This document shows, one piece after another, positions 18,284-28,500 of a stretch of 64,000 nt of DNA. The translations under genes were made by a program, and so were the position numbers. Under the pieces are notes generated by a model. The model did no database searches and was not told the origin of the DNA. It saw only the letters and a program-made list of their open reading frames with translations. This stretch comes from Bdellovibrio sp. NC01 (GTDB lineage: Bacteria; Bdellovibrionota; Bdellovibrionia; Bdellovibrionales; Bdellovibrionaceae). The stretch's first letter is position 1. Every line of letters starts with the position of its first letter. The DNA lies in the NCBI RefSeq assembly GCF_006874625.1, contig NZ_CP030034.1, positions 434,001-498,000 of the forward strand. The letters are read 5' to 3'.

Positions 18284-18874
18284 GTGGTGGAATTACTTCT
18301 AAGTTTACTACTTGCGATTTCAGCTTCGGCAGCTTCAACGTCGGTCTGTGCAAAGCTCACGGAAAGTAAAGAGCTGACTCGCAACCTTCAGTGTTCAAAC
18401 TTCAATGTCCAAAAACGCATTCAAACTAAATTGCCTCAGGCGAACTTCATGGGAAGTGACCTGACCCACAGCGATTGGCATCAAAGCGACCTCAGCAAGG
18501 GCAATTTTAAAAACACTGTGATGGATCGTATGTCGGCGCAGAAAACTGACTTCAGCGATTCGTTGTTCTTACAAACCCGCGCACATGCCGCCCACTTCGA
18601 TTATTCCGACTTCACGCAAACGGACTGGAGTGACAGCAATATTCAAGGCAATCGCTTTACCGGAGCCAAGTTCTTACGTGCAAACATGCAACGTGCGAAC
18701 TTAGCGTTCAGTGATTTGCGCTTTGCCAACTTTACTGATGCCGATCTTCGTGGTGCCGATCTAACTTCATGCATTTGGTATGGTGCTGTTTTTAAAGGTG
18801 CGGTTGTCGATAAAGCAACGAAGCTGCCATTCCCTCAACAGAAAGCGCAAGAACTTGGAATTATTGAAAAATAA
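18284..18874 (+). CDS. Exported pentapeptide-repeat protein (operon gene 1)
   Basis: 196 residues starting at GTG 18284 (GTG 18287 also possible); the Shine-Dalgarno is weak. A signal peptide covers about the first 17 residues. From about residue 50 to 170 it carries A(D/N)Lxx-type pentapeptides ('ANFMGSDLTHSDW', 'ANMQRANLAFSDLRFANF', 'ADLRGADLTSC'), which fold as a right-handed quadrilateral beta-helix. The C-terminal end 'ATKLPF...Q.A.ELG' is nearly identical in design to the end of the second pentapeptide protein of the same operon (22556-23098), so the two are paralogues. Function unknown; a periplasmic scaffold is plausible. Confidence 0.85.
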   Translation: MVELLLSLLLAISASAASTSVCAKLTESKELTRNLQCSNFNVQKRIQTKLPQANFMGSDLTHSDWHQSDLSKGNFKNTVMDRMSAQKTDFSDSLFLQTRAHAAHFDYSDFTQTDWSDSNIQGNRFTGAKFLRANMQRANLAFSDLRFANFTDADLRGADLTSCIWYGAVFKGAVVDKATKLPFPQQKAQELGIIEK

Positions 18875-19721
18875 GAAAACAATTCTGACGTCGCTTTTAT
18901 TGATCGCGCTGGCCACCGCGACTTATTTTATCCTATTTCACAAGGTGCAAATCTCTTGTGAAACGTTGCTGTGGGCGCGTTTCCCGAATGAAGAAATGAA
19001 ACTGGAACAAGAATTGTGGGAGCCAGCCAAAGATAAATGTGCCGTTCGCAACTTAATAGAAATGGCGAAAAAGCATTGCGAAGCCTTCAAAGCCAATCCC
19101 GACTTCTTAGGCATTAGCGCTTATATGCAAGTGCGCGAAGGCAATGTCTATGGGTATCGTATCAGCTTAAACGAAGCAAACGCCTGCGATGAGCGCCGCG
19201 AGCGCAGAGCAATCGCAGAGCCCAACTACAAAAAAGATAAAGCCTGGCAGCAAGTATTCGATACGAAATTCCCTTATAAAAATCCACCACAAGCGAAATT
19301 ACAGGACCGCTCGTATAATATCCAGGGTTATAGCTTGAAACCCGAAGGACATATTGAGCAAGGGCAGTTGTTTATTGATATCTTCAACACAGGATGGGTG
19401 TTCTTAAGTAATCCAAAGAAGAACATCTCTCGCTACGTTTATATTCCAGACATACAGTGGAATACATCGCCGCTAGCGCAAGTGTTTGATGATTCTTCAG
19501 TGGTGATCTACACACGTTTTGGTCAGTTTTATATTTTCGATGAGCATCTTTCACTTGTGCATTACTGGGCGACACATACGAAAGTCTGTGGTGATGCCTC
19601 GGTGGACAACGGTGTGATGGCAATCTGTCTGACTGATTTGCGAGAGCAGACAAACTATGAAGTCAAAGTGAACCTCAGGTCTGGAGACCTGTTTGGCGCC
19701 AAGGAATTGCCCACGCATTAG
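18864..19721 (+). CDS. Membrane-anchored periplasmic protein, unknown (operon gene 2)
   Basis: I start at TTG 18864 (GGA upstream), which overlaps the end of the previous gene by 11 nt and gives about 285 residues; the open frame extends upstream to 18780 but overlaps more. One membrane helix near the N-terminus ('TSLLLIALATATYFILF'), then a soluble domain with several Cys ('CETLLW', 'DKCAVRN', 'KKHCEAF', 'NACDERR') that may form disulfides. The second half has short beta-rich segments like a propeller blade set. I do not recognise the family. The coupled position suggests it works with the operon's other envelope proteins. Confidence 0.7.
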   Translation: MKNKKTILTSLLLIALATATYFILFHKVQISCETLLWARFPNEEMKLEQELWEPAKDKCAVRNLIEMAKKHCEAFKANPDFLGISAYMQVREGNVYGYRISLNEANACDERRERRAIAEPNYKKDKAWQQVFDTKFPYKNPPQAKLQDRSYNIQGYSLKPEGHIEQGQLFIDIFNTGWVFLSNPKKNISRYVYIPDIQWNTSPLAQVFDDSSVVIYTRFGQFYIFDEHLSLVHYWATHTKVCGDASVDNGVMAICLTDLREQTNYEVKVNLRSGDLFGAKELPTH

Positions 19722-19742
19722 TTAAGACCTTAAAATAGACTA

Positions 19743-22571
19743 ATGCAGAAGAAGCTTTCTTGGATTTTCAGCATTTGCGCTTTTGTCACAGGTCTTCTTG
19801 TATGCCTGTATGTGTTTGCGAAAAAAGATTTCGCATTTACGCAAAACACTTTCTATCACATCCAATTCGCAAGAACTTACGCCAAAGGCATCTGGAATTT
19901 CGCCGACTTAGGAATTCTTTCGCACAGTTATTTCGATAAAGTTTTTATCGATCAACACATTCTTTATCATCTCTATCTAATTCCCTTTTTGATTTTCTTT
20001 AGTCCATTCGTTGCAACAAAAGTCGCGATGTCGGTATTGATTGGGATCGTGTTATTTCTGATGCATAGAATACTGCGCAAATATATGAGCGACGTGATGG
20101 CGCTAGCGTTAACGGTGTCATTCGTTTTTTTAGGCGGCAATGCAATCACGCGCGTTTTTTGGGAACGACCGGCGCCGATTAATTTTATCGCGATTTTATT
20201 TCTGTTGCTGCTAAGTCAAAAACAAATAGGTGCGTGGCTGTGGCTTATTGTTGGTTATGCATTTTCCATGGTTAGTTTTGAAACCGCGTTCTTAACTGCG
20301 GCTTTCGGTTGTTTCTTTCTGTTTGATTTTAAGAATACATCTTGGAAAAAAGTGGCTGCCTTGGTATCGGGCGTGGCCTTGTCATTCGTACTAGCACCTT
20401 TCCCGGTCGAAAAAATTAAATATTTTGCGAACCTTCTTTACTACAATCTGTTCATTGAAAAAAAGATTCGTGAATGGCAAGCAGCCAAAGAACCCGCAGA
20501 CGTTTTAGGATTATTCTTAATTATCTTTCTGTCAGCCGTATGTTTGCGTTGGTTTCAAAAGGCCAAGGAAGAGTTTTCAAATAGATTCACTCTGACTCAC
20601 AAGTTGTTGCTTGCGTCCTCGGGTCTATTGATCGTTTCTTTAGAAGTCACACGCTTTAGTTATTTGTTTTGTTTATTGGCTTTCCTTATTTTTGCAATTG
20701 CGCTTTCCGAATTCCGGGACAATCAAAAAAAGTGGACTGAATACACCGCGAAACTAGTTGCCGTCGTATTTTTGATTTGCGCGGTAATGAATATCACGGC
20801 TTTAAAAAAGAATTTTCGCGGTGACAGTGGGACTGCTCGCGATTTAGAAAAATTTGCGATTTGGTATAACGGCAGCGAGTATCGTGGCAAACCATTCTTA
20901 GTCATGTCATGGGAATACTGGAGTCCATTATTTTATAATGATCGTTACACGAAAGCAGAACCTGGCTTTTCTGTCTTCATTTACGATTTCAAAGACTCAG
21001 GTCGCATGCAACAGTTGGGTCGTTTTGTTGATCGCCCAGATTCCTTAACCTGGCAGCAGACGCGAGATCTATTTGCGGCGTGGAATACGGATGTCTTGCT
21101 AATTGAAAAAGCCCATCGTAGTTACGCTACAATTAAAAGCACTCAAGGATATTTAGTTAAGATTTACGAAGACGAAAAGTTTGAATTATTGCAATTGCGT
21201 GAGCCAAATAAAAACGTTACTCAAACAATGAATAACGACTGCGACGGAAAAGCCCTGGAAGGACGCTATTTTGCTTCAAATCTTCAGGATGATTTTAAAT
21301 ACTCCGCTCAGCCGAATAAAAATTTTCAAAGTTATGTGGTTCTAACCAAGTCTTCAGAAGATATTGCCGGAAGCCTTTATCCTTTTTTAAAAGGTCATTA
21401 TCTGTACTGGGACAAAGCGGAAAAGAAATTTTATAACTCTGCGAAGATGCTTAGCACGAAAAAGCCCTATCAAGCGTTTGAACTTTATCGCAGTACTCAA
21501 TGCAATAAGAAAGATGGGAAGTGGATCGCAAGCCGCCCTGGTCTTAATCCCGAGCGCAGTGAAAAAGAATTTCTTCGTACGGGACTACAAGAAAGCTTGA
21601 ATTACCTAAGCCGTCTGATTTCCCAAAATAATGGCGAATTGCCCTATGACTTTGAAGACGAAAATAAATTTACGGACCAGTCTTCATCGACCTTCATTCG
21701 TATTCATCTTGGAATTTGGGCATTATGCGAGCAGAAGGAATTGTTTAAATCGGACAAAGCCTACGCAGATTATTCTAGCAACTGTGTTCGCGCGCTAAAT
21801 GCCGCTTACAAAAATATGCAAGGGCCTATCGAGCATAAACTGGGAGAATGGGCGACGCTAGCATACTCTTATCTGTCTTTGCAGAACACGGCAGACTGGA
21901 ATGATCAGTTACGTGACGAGTTCCAAGATATTCATCAAATCATTTTAGGTTATTACGATGCGAAAAGCGCATCGGAACTAACACCAGAAAGAGATTTATT
22001 CTCTTATGGTGAAGGACTTTTGTATCTTTTGAAAACTGGAAATAAAGATCTGCCTCTTGAGAAATATCTGAACACTTATTGGGATTCTTATCGGGCTTCC
22101 GGAAATATTTTTTATATTCGCTGGCTGTCAGAATCTTTGGCATTAGCCTTTGAGCAAACTAAAAAGCCCCTTTATGCCCAGCGCCTGCATCAATTGTTCT
22201 TAGACGCAAAAAGTTTGTTATCAACCGATGTGGGCACTGACATGGAAGGCTGTCTGTATGGACAAATGCCAGGCAGTGTAGTCATTCATAATCCACATCA
22301 TTTGACCGGACTCTTGTTAGAGGGGCTTGTTACTGCGAAAGATTTACGGACAGCAGAAGGAACATCAGTTTTAGAAAAGGCAACGATCCAAAAAATGTTT
22401 ACGTGTGTCGGTCGCATCCAACGCACGTCATGGAACTTGCCATTTACGGGCAATAAAGAAAATGCGCTAGGTGGGATTCCTTTAAGTTACGATAACGATA
22501 CTTTGAAGGCAGATTTGCAAGGACACGTAACAACAGCAATGGGGAGGATGGTGCAATGGGACGCGCAGTGA
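19743..22571 (+). CDS. Polytopic GT-C-like membrane protein with alpha-helical periplasmic domain (operon gene 3)
   Basis: 942 residues. The first ~370 residues contain about nine to eleven hydrophobic helices, with aromatic and charged residues between helices 1 and 2 ('DFAFTQNTFYHIQFARTY'), the overall plan of GT-C glycosyltransferases or DUF-type mannosyltransferase relatives. A diagnostic DD/ED loop is not evident. Residues ~380-540 form a soluble domain of the ArnT/PMT C-terminal type. From ~610 to the end the sequence is helix-rich with paired helices ('RIHLGIWALCE', 'EWATLAYSYLSLQN'), suggesting an (alpha/alpha) toroid as in sugar-active enzymes. A lipid-linked sugar or glycan role is inferred. 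It overlaps the next gene by 16 nt. Confidence 0.65.
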   Translation: MQKKLSWIFSICAFVTGLLVCLYVFAKKDFAFTQNTFYHIQFARTYAKGIWNFADLGILSHSYFDKVFIDQHILYHLYLIPFLIFFSPFVATKVAMSVLIGIVLFLMHRILRKYMSDVMALALTVSFVFLGGNAITRVFWERPAPINFIAILFLLLLSQKQIGAWLWLIVGYAFSMVSFETAFLTAAFGCFFLFDFKNTSWKKVAALVSGVALSFVLAPFPVEKIKYFANLLYYNLFIEKKIREWQAAKEPADVLGLFLIIFLSAVCLRWFQKAKEEFSNRFTLTHKLLLASSGLLIVSLEVTRFSYLFCLLAFLIFAIALSEFRDNQKKWTEYTAKLVAVVFLICAVMNITALKKNFRGDSGTARDLEKFAIWYNGSEYRGKPFLVMSWEYWSPLFYNDRYTKAEPGFSVFIYDFKDSGRMQQLGRFVDRPDSLTWQQTRDLFAAWNTDVLLIEKAHRSYATIKSTQGYLVKIYEDEKFELLQLREPNKNVTQTMNNDCDGKALEGRYFASNLQDDFKYSAQPNKNFQSYVVLTKSSEDIAGSLYPFLKGHYLYWDKAEKKFYNSAKMLSTKKPYQAFELYRSTQCNKKDGKWIASRPGLNPERSEKEFLRTGLQESLNYLSRLISQNNGELPYDFEDENKFTDQSSSTFIRIHLGIWALCEQKELFKSDKAYADYSSNCVRALNAAYKNMQGPIEHKLGEWATLAYSYLSLQNTADWNDQLRDEFQDIHQIILGYYDAKSASELTPERDLFSYGEGLLYLLKTGNKDLPLEKYLNTYWDSYRASGNIFYIRWLSESLALAFEQTKKPLYAQRLHQLFLDAKSLLSTDVGTDMEGCLYGQMPGSVVIHNPHHLTGLLLEGLVTAKDLRTAEGTSVLEKATIQKMFTCVGRIQRTSWNLPFTGNKENALGGIPLSYDNDTLKADLQGHVTTAMGRMVQWDAQ

Positions 22572-23098
22572 TGATCTTCCTGATTTTGTTTTGTGTGTTT
22601 AGTGGATTTGCACAAGCGGATGTTTCGCCTCTTCAAGGCAGCAATCGTCGCATTCAAGCTTCGTTATTGCAGGGGCGAACCTATGAAAATTTCTTATGTC
22701 AGAATTGCAGATTGCAGGGCGCTTCTTTAAAGAACACTGTCTTGAAACTTGGTACTTGCCGCTATTGCGATTTTTCTGAAATCGATGGCGTAAATCTTGA
22801 TGCACGCTCAATAAATTTCGATCACTCCAAATTCAGACTGGCAAATCTTGAAAACGCAGATTTGTCAGCGGTTCGGGCTTACTTTAGCAATTTTCAAAGT
22901 GCAAATCTGAAAAACGCAAAGATGTGGGGCTCTGATCTGCGCTATTGTAATTTTGAAAACAGCGATTTGCGGAATGCCGACTTAAGTAACGCCTTATTGG
23001 TGGGAGCAAGCTTTCAGGGCGCTAAATTTAATCATGCAACGAAGTTGCCATTTTCTAAAGAGCAGGCCTTAAGCAAAGGGATGTTATGGGAAAAATAA
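22556..23098 (+). CDS. Exported pentapeptide-repeat protein (operon gene 4)
   Basis: 180 residues with a signal peptide (cleavage near 'AQA-DVS') and the Shine-Dalgarno GGGGAGG inside the preceding gene. Repeats such as 'ANLENADLSAV', 'ANLKNAKMWGSDL' and 'SDLRNADLSNALL' span about residues 55-160. Four Cys, two of them as 'CQNC' and two as 'CRYC', occur early, unusual for this fold and suggestive of disulfides or a metal site. The last ~20 residues match those of operon gene 1. It overlaps both neighbours, so translation is coupled. Confidence 0.85.
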   Translation: MGRAVMIFLILFCVFSGFAQADVSPLQGSNRRIQASLLQGRTYENFLCQNCRLQGASLKNTVLKLGTCRYCDFSEIDGVNLDARSINFDHSKFRLANLENADLSAVRAYFSNFQSANLKNAKMWGSDLRYCNFENSDLRNADLSNALLVGASFQGAKFNHATKLPFSKEQALSKGMLWEK

Positions 23099-24291
23099 CT
23101 GGCTACTTTGCGAAGCAGGTTGAAGAAATCAAAGGCGATATTGCGCTTATTTATTACGGCGCTGCTTTATGCATCGTTCATATCTTCACCTTTACATTTT
23201 GGAACAATCAAAATTTTATAAATCATTTTATTAATCGAGGTGCCGGTTCTGAAATGTGCTGGCCCTTTTTTCCGGACTGCCCATCGATTGCTTTTTCATC
23301 GGCAACGTCGGCTGCGATTGCACTTTACGCTTACTTGGCCTTAGCCATCGTTGGAACATTGTTGTTCCTTTTTAAGAAAGTCAAAGCGGGTTATTGGACG
23401 CTGATAGTTCTTGTCATAGTAAAAGTGTTATTCGTGCTAAAGAGCTATAACTTCATGGGGAACTATCACTACATGCCATTATGGGCGAGCGTGGCTTACT
23501 TATTGTTTGCGGATAAAGTGCGAACTTTGTTTTACCTTATCGTTTCGTTTTACATGGGTGCGGGACTGATTAAGTTCAACTATGAATGGTTGTCGGGAGC
23601 TTCACTTTTAAGACCCGCCATTATCGGCGGAACTCTTTTAGGAATTTCGTTGCTTTACGTGATTCTGTTCGAAATGTGTTTTTGTTGGGGATTATTAGTA
23701 AAACGCAAATGGTTGTTCTGGCTTGCAGTCATTCAAGTTTTTGCGTTTCATGCGTTTTCTTGGCACATCGTGGGATATTTCTATCCATGTGTGATGAGTT
23801 GTACGGTTTCAATTTATGTGCTGAAGGCGCTACAAAAAGATTATTGGCGTGATGAAAACTTCTTATTGAAATTTCCTTCAGCTAAAGGTGCTCTAGCATT
23901 GCTTGCGGTATTTTGGTTATGTCAATTGGTGCCCAAGGCGACTCGTACTAACTCGGCGGTAGATGGTTTGATGCGTATTCCTTCTCTAAATATGCTTGAT
24001 GCACGAACTGAATGCCACGTCACTTTATTTGAAGATATCGACGACCATACGCGTATGGATAGCAACTATTTTTCGAAGACATTCGCGGTTAGAACGAAGT
24101 GCGATCCGGTCGTTTACTTGTCACAGGTAAATCAACTTTGCAAAAAAGATCCAAACCAAAAACTGCATTTGTCGCTGCAATCGCGTTTAAGCACGGATGA
24201 CAAATTCTATAAAGTTTTAGATATCAAAGATGCGTGCCACAAGTCTTATAACTTGTTGTGGGCAGAAATGTTCGAGGCTCAACATGATTAA
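23086..24291 (+). CDS. HTTM / gamma-carboxylase-like membrane protein (operon gene 5)
   Basis: 401 residues with about seven to eight membrane helices to residue ~290, then a Cys-containing periplasmic tail. The segment 'FYMGAGLIKFNYEWLSGASLL' (residues ~155-175) resembles the 'Y..AG..KLD.DW..G..M' segment of vitamin K-dependent gamma-carboxylase/HTTM proteins, and Lys163 aligns by eye with the lysine proposed as catalytic base in the carboxylase. 'NYHYMPLWASVAYLLF' (126-141) fits the helix before it. If this holds, the protein may modify exported proteins or lipids. The identification rests on one motif and the topology, so it remains tentative. Start: AAGGG 6 nt before ATG 23086. Confidence 0.55.
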   Translation: MGKITGYFAKQVEEIKGDIALIYYGAALCIVHIFTFTFWNNQNFINHFINRGAGSEMCWPFFPDCPSIAFSSATSAAIALYAYLALAIVGTLLFLFKKVKAGYWTLIVLVIVKVLFVLKSYNFMGNYHYMPLWASVAYLLFADKVRTLFYLIVSFYMGAGLIKFNYEWLSGASLLRPAIIGGTLLGISLLYVILFEMCFCWGLLVKRKWLFWLAVIQVFAFHAFSWHIVGYFYPCVMSCTVSIYVLKALQKDYWRDENFLLKFPSAKGALALLAVFWLCQLVPKATRTNSAVDGLMRIPSLNMLDARTECHVTLFEDIDDHTRMDSNYFSKTFAVRTKCDPVVYLSQVNQLCKKDPNQKLHLSLQSRLSTDDKFYKVLDIKDACHKSYNLLWAEMFEAQHD

Positions 24292-25558
24292 AGGACCTCA
24301 GATAAAATATTTCCTAGCGTTCTTTGTGCTGTATTGCCTTGTCGTTTTCGTCATGGCTTTCCGTCATAATCCACACTTTCAGACGATTAATTTAGATAGT
24401 TGGCCGACGCCGGTGAAGATGCCTTATACGCATCCGGTGCAATTCTCAAAACCCGGTGCACCCGTAACCGCGCCCGTGTTTGAGTATCGTGGTAACAACA
24501 AGCGCCAGGGCTGGGTGACGGTCGATCGCCAACCGAAGTCGCTGACCGAAGTTTGGAAAACAGAACCACTTAATATTGGTGTCCACAAAGCCATGAAGTC
24601 GGTGCCAGCGGTTGATGCCTCTGGTGTGTATGTGGGTTCTGACTCGGGTTGGTTTTTCAAATTCGATCATCAGGGTAAAAAAGTATGGTCGTATTTTGCA
24701 AGTTCCGCCACTAAAGGATTTCATGCAACCGCAGTACTTGATGAAAACTTTGTCTATGTCGGTGCGTATAACGGCATAATGTATTGTCTGCGTAAAGAAA
24801 ACGGAGAGCTTGTGTGGGCGCATCAATTAGGTGGCTTCATTGGCTCATCAGCATTGTTAACAAAGAACTTTCTTTATGTCGGTGTCGAGACAGAAAAAGA
24901 CGGTTTCCTGGCAAAACTGGATGCACGTAATGGCGAAATAGTGTGGCGCGGAACATTTACAGGGGCCCCAGTCCATTCATCACCAGCTCTAGATGAAAAA
25001 AGTGGGACTGTCGTTATCGCAAATATTTTTGGTTCGGTTTCCGCTATTGAAGAAGAAACCGGAAATTACTCAATGATCTTGCAAACAGGTGATGCCATTC
25101 GTTCGACCGCAAGTATCGCTAACGGTGTTGCCTTTATTACATCCTACGATCACTGGATTTACGCTTTGGATATCACAACCAAAAAGGTTGTATGGAAAAA
25201 AGAGTATAAGGAAAGTCTGTTAAGTTCCGTCACAATTGATCAGGATAGCAATATCGGTTATATCGCAACAACCAGCTCGCTATTCGCTTTTTCTTTGCAG
25301 GATGGACATTCACTTTGGCAAAACGATTTCCCGGCTAATCCCACCGCTGGGACGCCTGTATTGTTGAAAGGCAAGACCGATTCTTCGTTGTTGATAGCCT
25401 GTGGCGGGGACAGTCTTTGTGTTGTAAATGCTAAGAACGGAAAAAGTATTGTGCGGAAAAAAATGAACGGCACCTTAAATTCGATGCCGTCCGTTTTTGA
25501 TAATAAAATTTACGTAAGCCTGCAAGAGAAGGCCGGATTACAAGTATTCAGTTACTAG
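24284..25558 (+). CDS. Membrane-anchored PQQ-type beta-propeller protein (operon gene 6)
   Basis: 424 residues from ATG 24284 (GAGG 6 nt upstream), overlapping the previous gene by 8 nt. One N-terminal membrane anchor, then a beta-propeller of PQQ_2/BamB-like blades: 'GVYVGSDSGWFFKFDHQGKKVWSY', 'FVYVGAYNGIMYCL..ENGELVWAH', 'FLYVGVETE...LDARNGEIVWRG' and so on (roughly residues 85-420), about seven blades. It is probably periplasmic and may serve as a docking platform, as BamB does; binding of PQQ itself is not implied. It ends the operon and overlaps the convergent giant lipoprotein gene by 4 nt. Confidence 0.85.
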   Translation: MIKGPQIKYFLAFFVLYCLVVFVMAFRHNPHFQTINLDSWPTPVKMPYTHPVQFSKPGAPVTAPVFEYRGNNKRQGWVTVDRQPKSLTEVWKTEPLNIGVHKAMKSVPAVDASGVYVGSDSGWFFKFDHQGKKVWSYFASSATKGFHATAVLDENFVYVGAYNGIMYCLRKENGELVWAHQLGGFIGSSALLTKNFLYVGVETEKDGFLAKLDARNGEIVWRGTFTGAPVHSSPALDEKSGTVVIANIFGSVSAIEEETGNYSMILQTGDAIRSTASIANGVAFITSYDHWIYALDITTKKVVWKKEYKESLLSSVTIDQDSNIGYIATTSSLFAFSLQDGHSLWQNDFPANPTAGTPVLLKGKTDSSLLIACGGDSLCVVNAKNGKSIVRKKMNGTLNSMPSVFDNKIYVSLQEKAGLQVFSY

Positions 25559-28500
25559 TAACCACCGTCACCACCATCACCACCGTCACCGTCGTCACCA
25601 CCGCCATCGCCACCACAATAGAGGTAGCAACCTTGAGAAGTGGCCTGTCTGTTGTAACAGTCTGTACCACCACCACGAGAGCAACCGATCACTGACGCTG
25701 GTGCACCGCCTGGACAATCATTGCGTGAACATGTTTGCGCCGTCGCTGGTTTACCACCGCCGCAATAACCATCAGCAGCTACGGCACCATCACTTCTGCG
25801 ACATACAACAGTTCTGTATTCAGTACCATAGTTCACAGGACAATAAACGGTTTGTGATTGCGTACCACCTACAACCGGACAAGACTCGCCACGATACTGC
25901 ATCTGATCGCAACCGCACGCAGACCATCCACCGTATTGCCAAGCTGGTTGACCAACGGAACATCCACCGAAACCACCTTGATACCAATTTGGTTGTGGAG
26001 CTGTACAGCCATACCAACCCGTTGAAATTTCCCACCAGTATGTATAGTCGATACGTGATGGGGAAACTGTATCATAGATTGATTGCAAGCCAGCGTTGTT
26101 CGTCACCACATATCTGAAGTGATAACAACGACCTTGTGTACCGGTGAAGCCATATGAAGTCGCTCCGGCAGTAAGACCGCCAAGACCAATCCAACCTGAC
26201 CAGTCCGCTTGGCAGTTGCCATCAATGTTCGTGGCTTGACGGTAGTACAATGCATAACTTGCATCTGCTGGACTCATACCTGATTCAGGGTCCACACCTT
26301 TATTCAAAGAAACTGTGATTCCCGTCGTCGTTTGATTTCCAGTTGGATTTGCAATGCCACCGCTTGCAGGAGGCGTATTATCAAAGCGCAAGATCGCTGC
26401 AGGGGAGTGATAGTTACCGACGTGACCCCACTCATCCACACTGCGCGCTTGGAATTTATAAGCCTTACCAAGTGCACCTGTGAAACCTTGAGTACCGCAA
26501 CCGTTGCCAGTACGAGTTAAAGGTTTCCATGCGCTCCAAGTATTTAACACACCATTCGACAATGTCGTCTCTTGGTATTGAACTGTACAACCAGATACAC
26601 CCGAGAAGTCATCTACTGCCGCAACACCTACCGAAGTATTGAATGTGTTGTTCAAGTAGCCATCCGTGTATGAAACAGTTGTTGTCGGGCCCGTGATATC
26701 TAGGATCACAGAGTTTGTATAATCCGGCGTTGTGTTGTGAAGCGAATCACGGAACGCCATATAGACAGTATGTGAACCAGACACGTTCGTCAGAAGATAG
26801 TTCATTGAAGAAATACAGTCGACCCAGTTCGATGGGTGAGCAGACTCTGCCGTCGCTGACTGTACTCCGCCTGAAATATCCGTTGGACAATTCACAACCA
26901 CATCAAGATTTGGATCACCGACAACGTTGTTACCGTTGTTGATAATATTGAAACCACCACCCACTGGAGCTAATGTATCCAGACGAATAGAGTGTGTGAC
27001 GATCGCAGAGATATTGTCGAAACGATCCTTGAATTTCATATAAATCGTTTTCACACCGTTACCCGCAGACAACGTAAACGATTTTGAAGCAGCGATTGGT
27101 TCCCAAGACGTGTTGTCTGAAGAGTCCTCGCTGGCCAACATATACAGTGGCAATGTCGCATCGGTTGGATATGTGATCGCCAATGTCACTAGCGCAGAGT
27201 TTGTACCTACCGCGCCACCATTGATAGCGAAGTCACCACCCTGAGGAGCATCAAATTCCTTACATTGGTTGTTAGACCATGTGTAACCAACATCACAAGT
27301 AACGTGCTCACAAGAGCCGAAGTCCGTAAAGGCAGGACCTGTCCAAGTTTGATCACCGTTACCGAAATCAACAGTACAAGCGCGAGTTTTATTTAAGAAC
27401 GTCGCTGTAACCGGCGCTGCATTCGAGAACGGTTCTGAAATTTTAATTGAGGCCGTGCTAATTGTGTCAGAACTGATACGGCATTCAGCAACACCATTGG
27501 TATCTGAAGAATCACAATCGTATTTAATCGTGCCTGGGCCCGTGATTTCAAGTTTTGGAATCACGCCAGACATCGCAGTCGTTGAGTTTTTCTTCAACGT
27601 TACTTTTACTTTTGCAACCGCGCCTGGAGCGTTGGCGTAAGTCGTCAAAGTACCTGATGACGATTCAACAATGCTTGAGAAAGTATTGATAAATTTCACT
27701 ACGAAACGCGATTTCAACAAAGGATTAGAAACTTCGATCGTTTTATAACCCCAAGTGTCTGAAGTGATCGCGCAATCCGTACCACCCAACAAACCAGTAG
27801 CTGGGCAGTTTGCTGTTGTATTGCCTGTACCAGTAATTTTCAATGTTGGTACAAAACCAACACGCGGCAAGTTCGATTCATTTCTGATTGTTAATGACAA
27901 GGTCGCAGAATCCACCAAGTCTGCCGCCGCAGAATCTTTAGTCAATTCGGCACTTGAAGAATAATCGCCGAACAGAATTTCAACCGTTTGCTCACTTCCA
28001 GCTGGAGAAGTCACTGTGACATTATATTCACCTGACGTGTCAGCGGAGATATAACAGCGAGACTCACCCTGAGCATTCGATGGCGTACAAGTATAAGTTG
28101 CTTCACCAGGGCCTGTAACCGTCAATGTCGGAGTTGTGTCAGTGATGATATTACCTTGCGCATCACGTGTGATAACTGTGATCACGTCCTGGTCACCAGT
28201 ACCAGCTTCTGCTCTATTGTTACCAATGCTGACATTTGATTCGCCGAACGTGACAGTCACTGGTTCAGACACAGGAGGTTCCGTGAATGTGACAGTTTTA
28301 TCACCTGGAGTATCTGAACTGATATGACATTCCGCCACGCCATTCGCATCGGAAGGCGAGCACGTCATAGTATTGTTACCGCCACCTGTAACAGTACCTT
28401 GCGGAGTTTGACCGGCAATTGGATTACCATTATTGTCGCGAATTGTAACCGAAACGATTTGTTCACTGCTTCCGTCGGCAGGAATTGTTGTGCTGCCAGG

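Noticed and set aside
25559-25612. CACCAC-rich run as a short tandem repeat or CRISPR-like array
   Set aside because: It is the coding sequence of the Gly/Asp tail of the giant lipoprotein; units are too short and there are no spacers.
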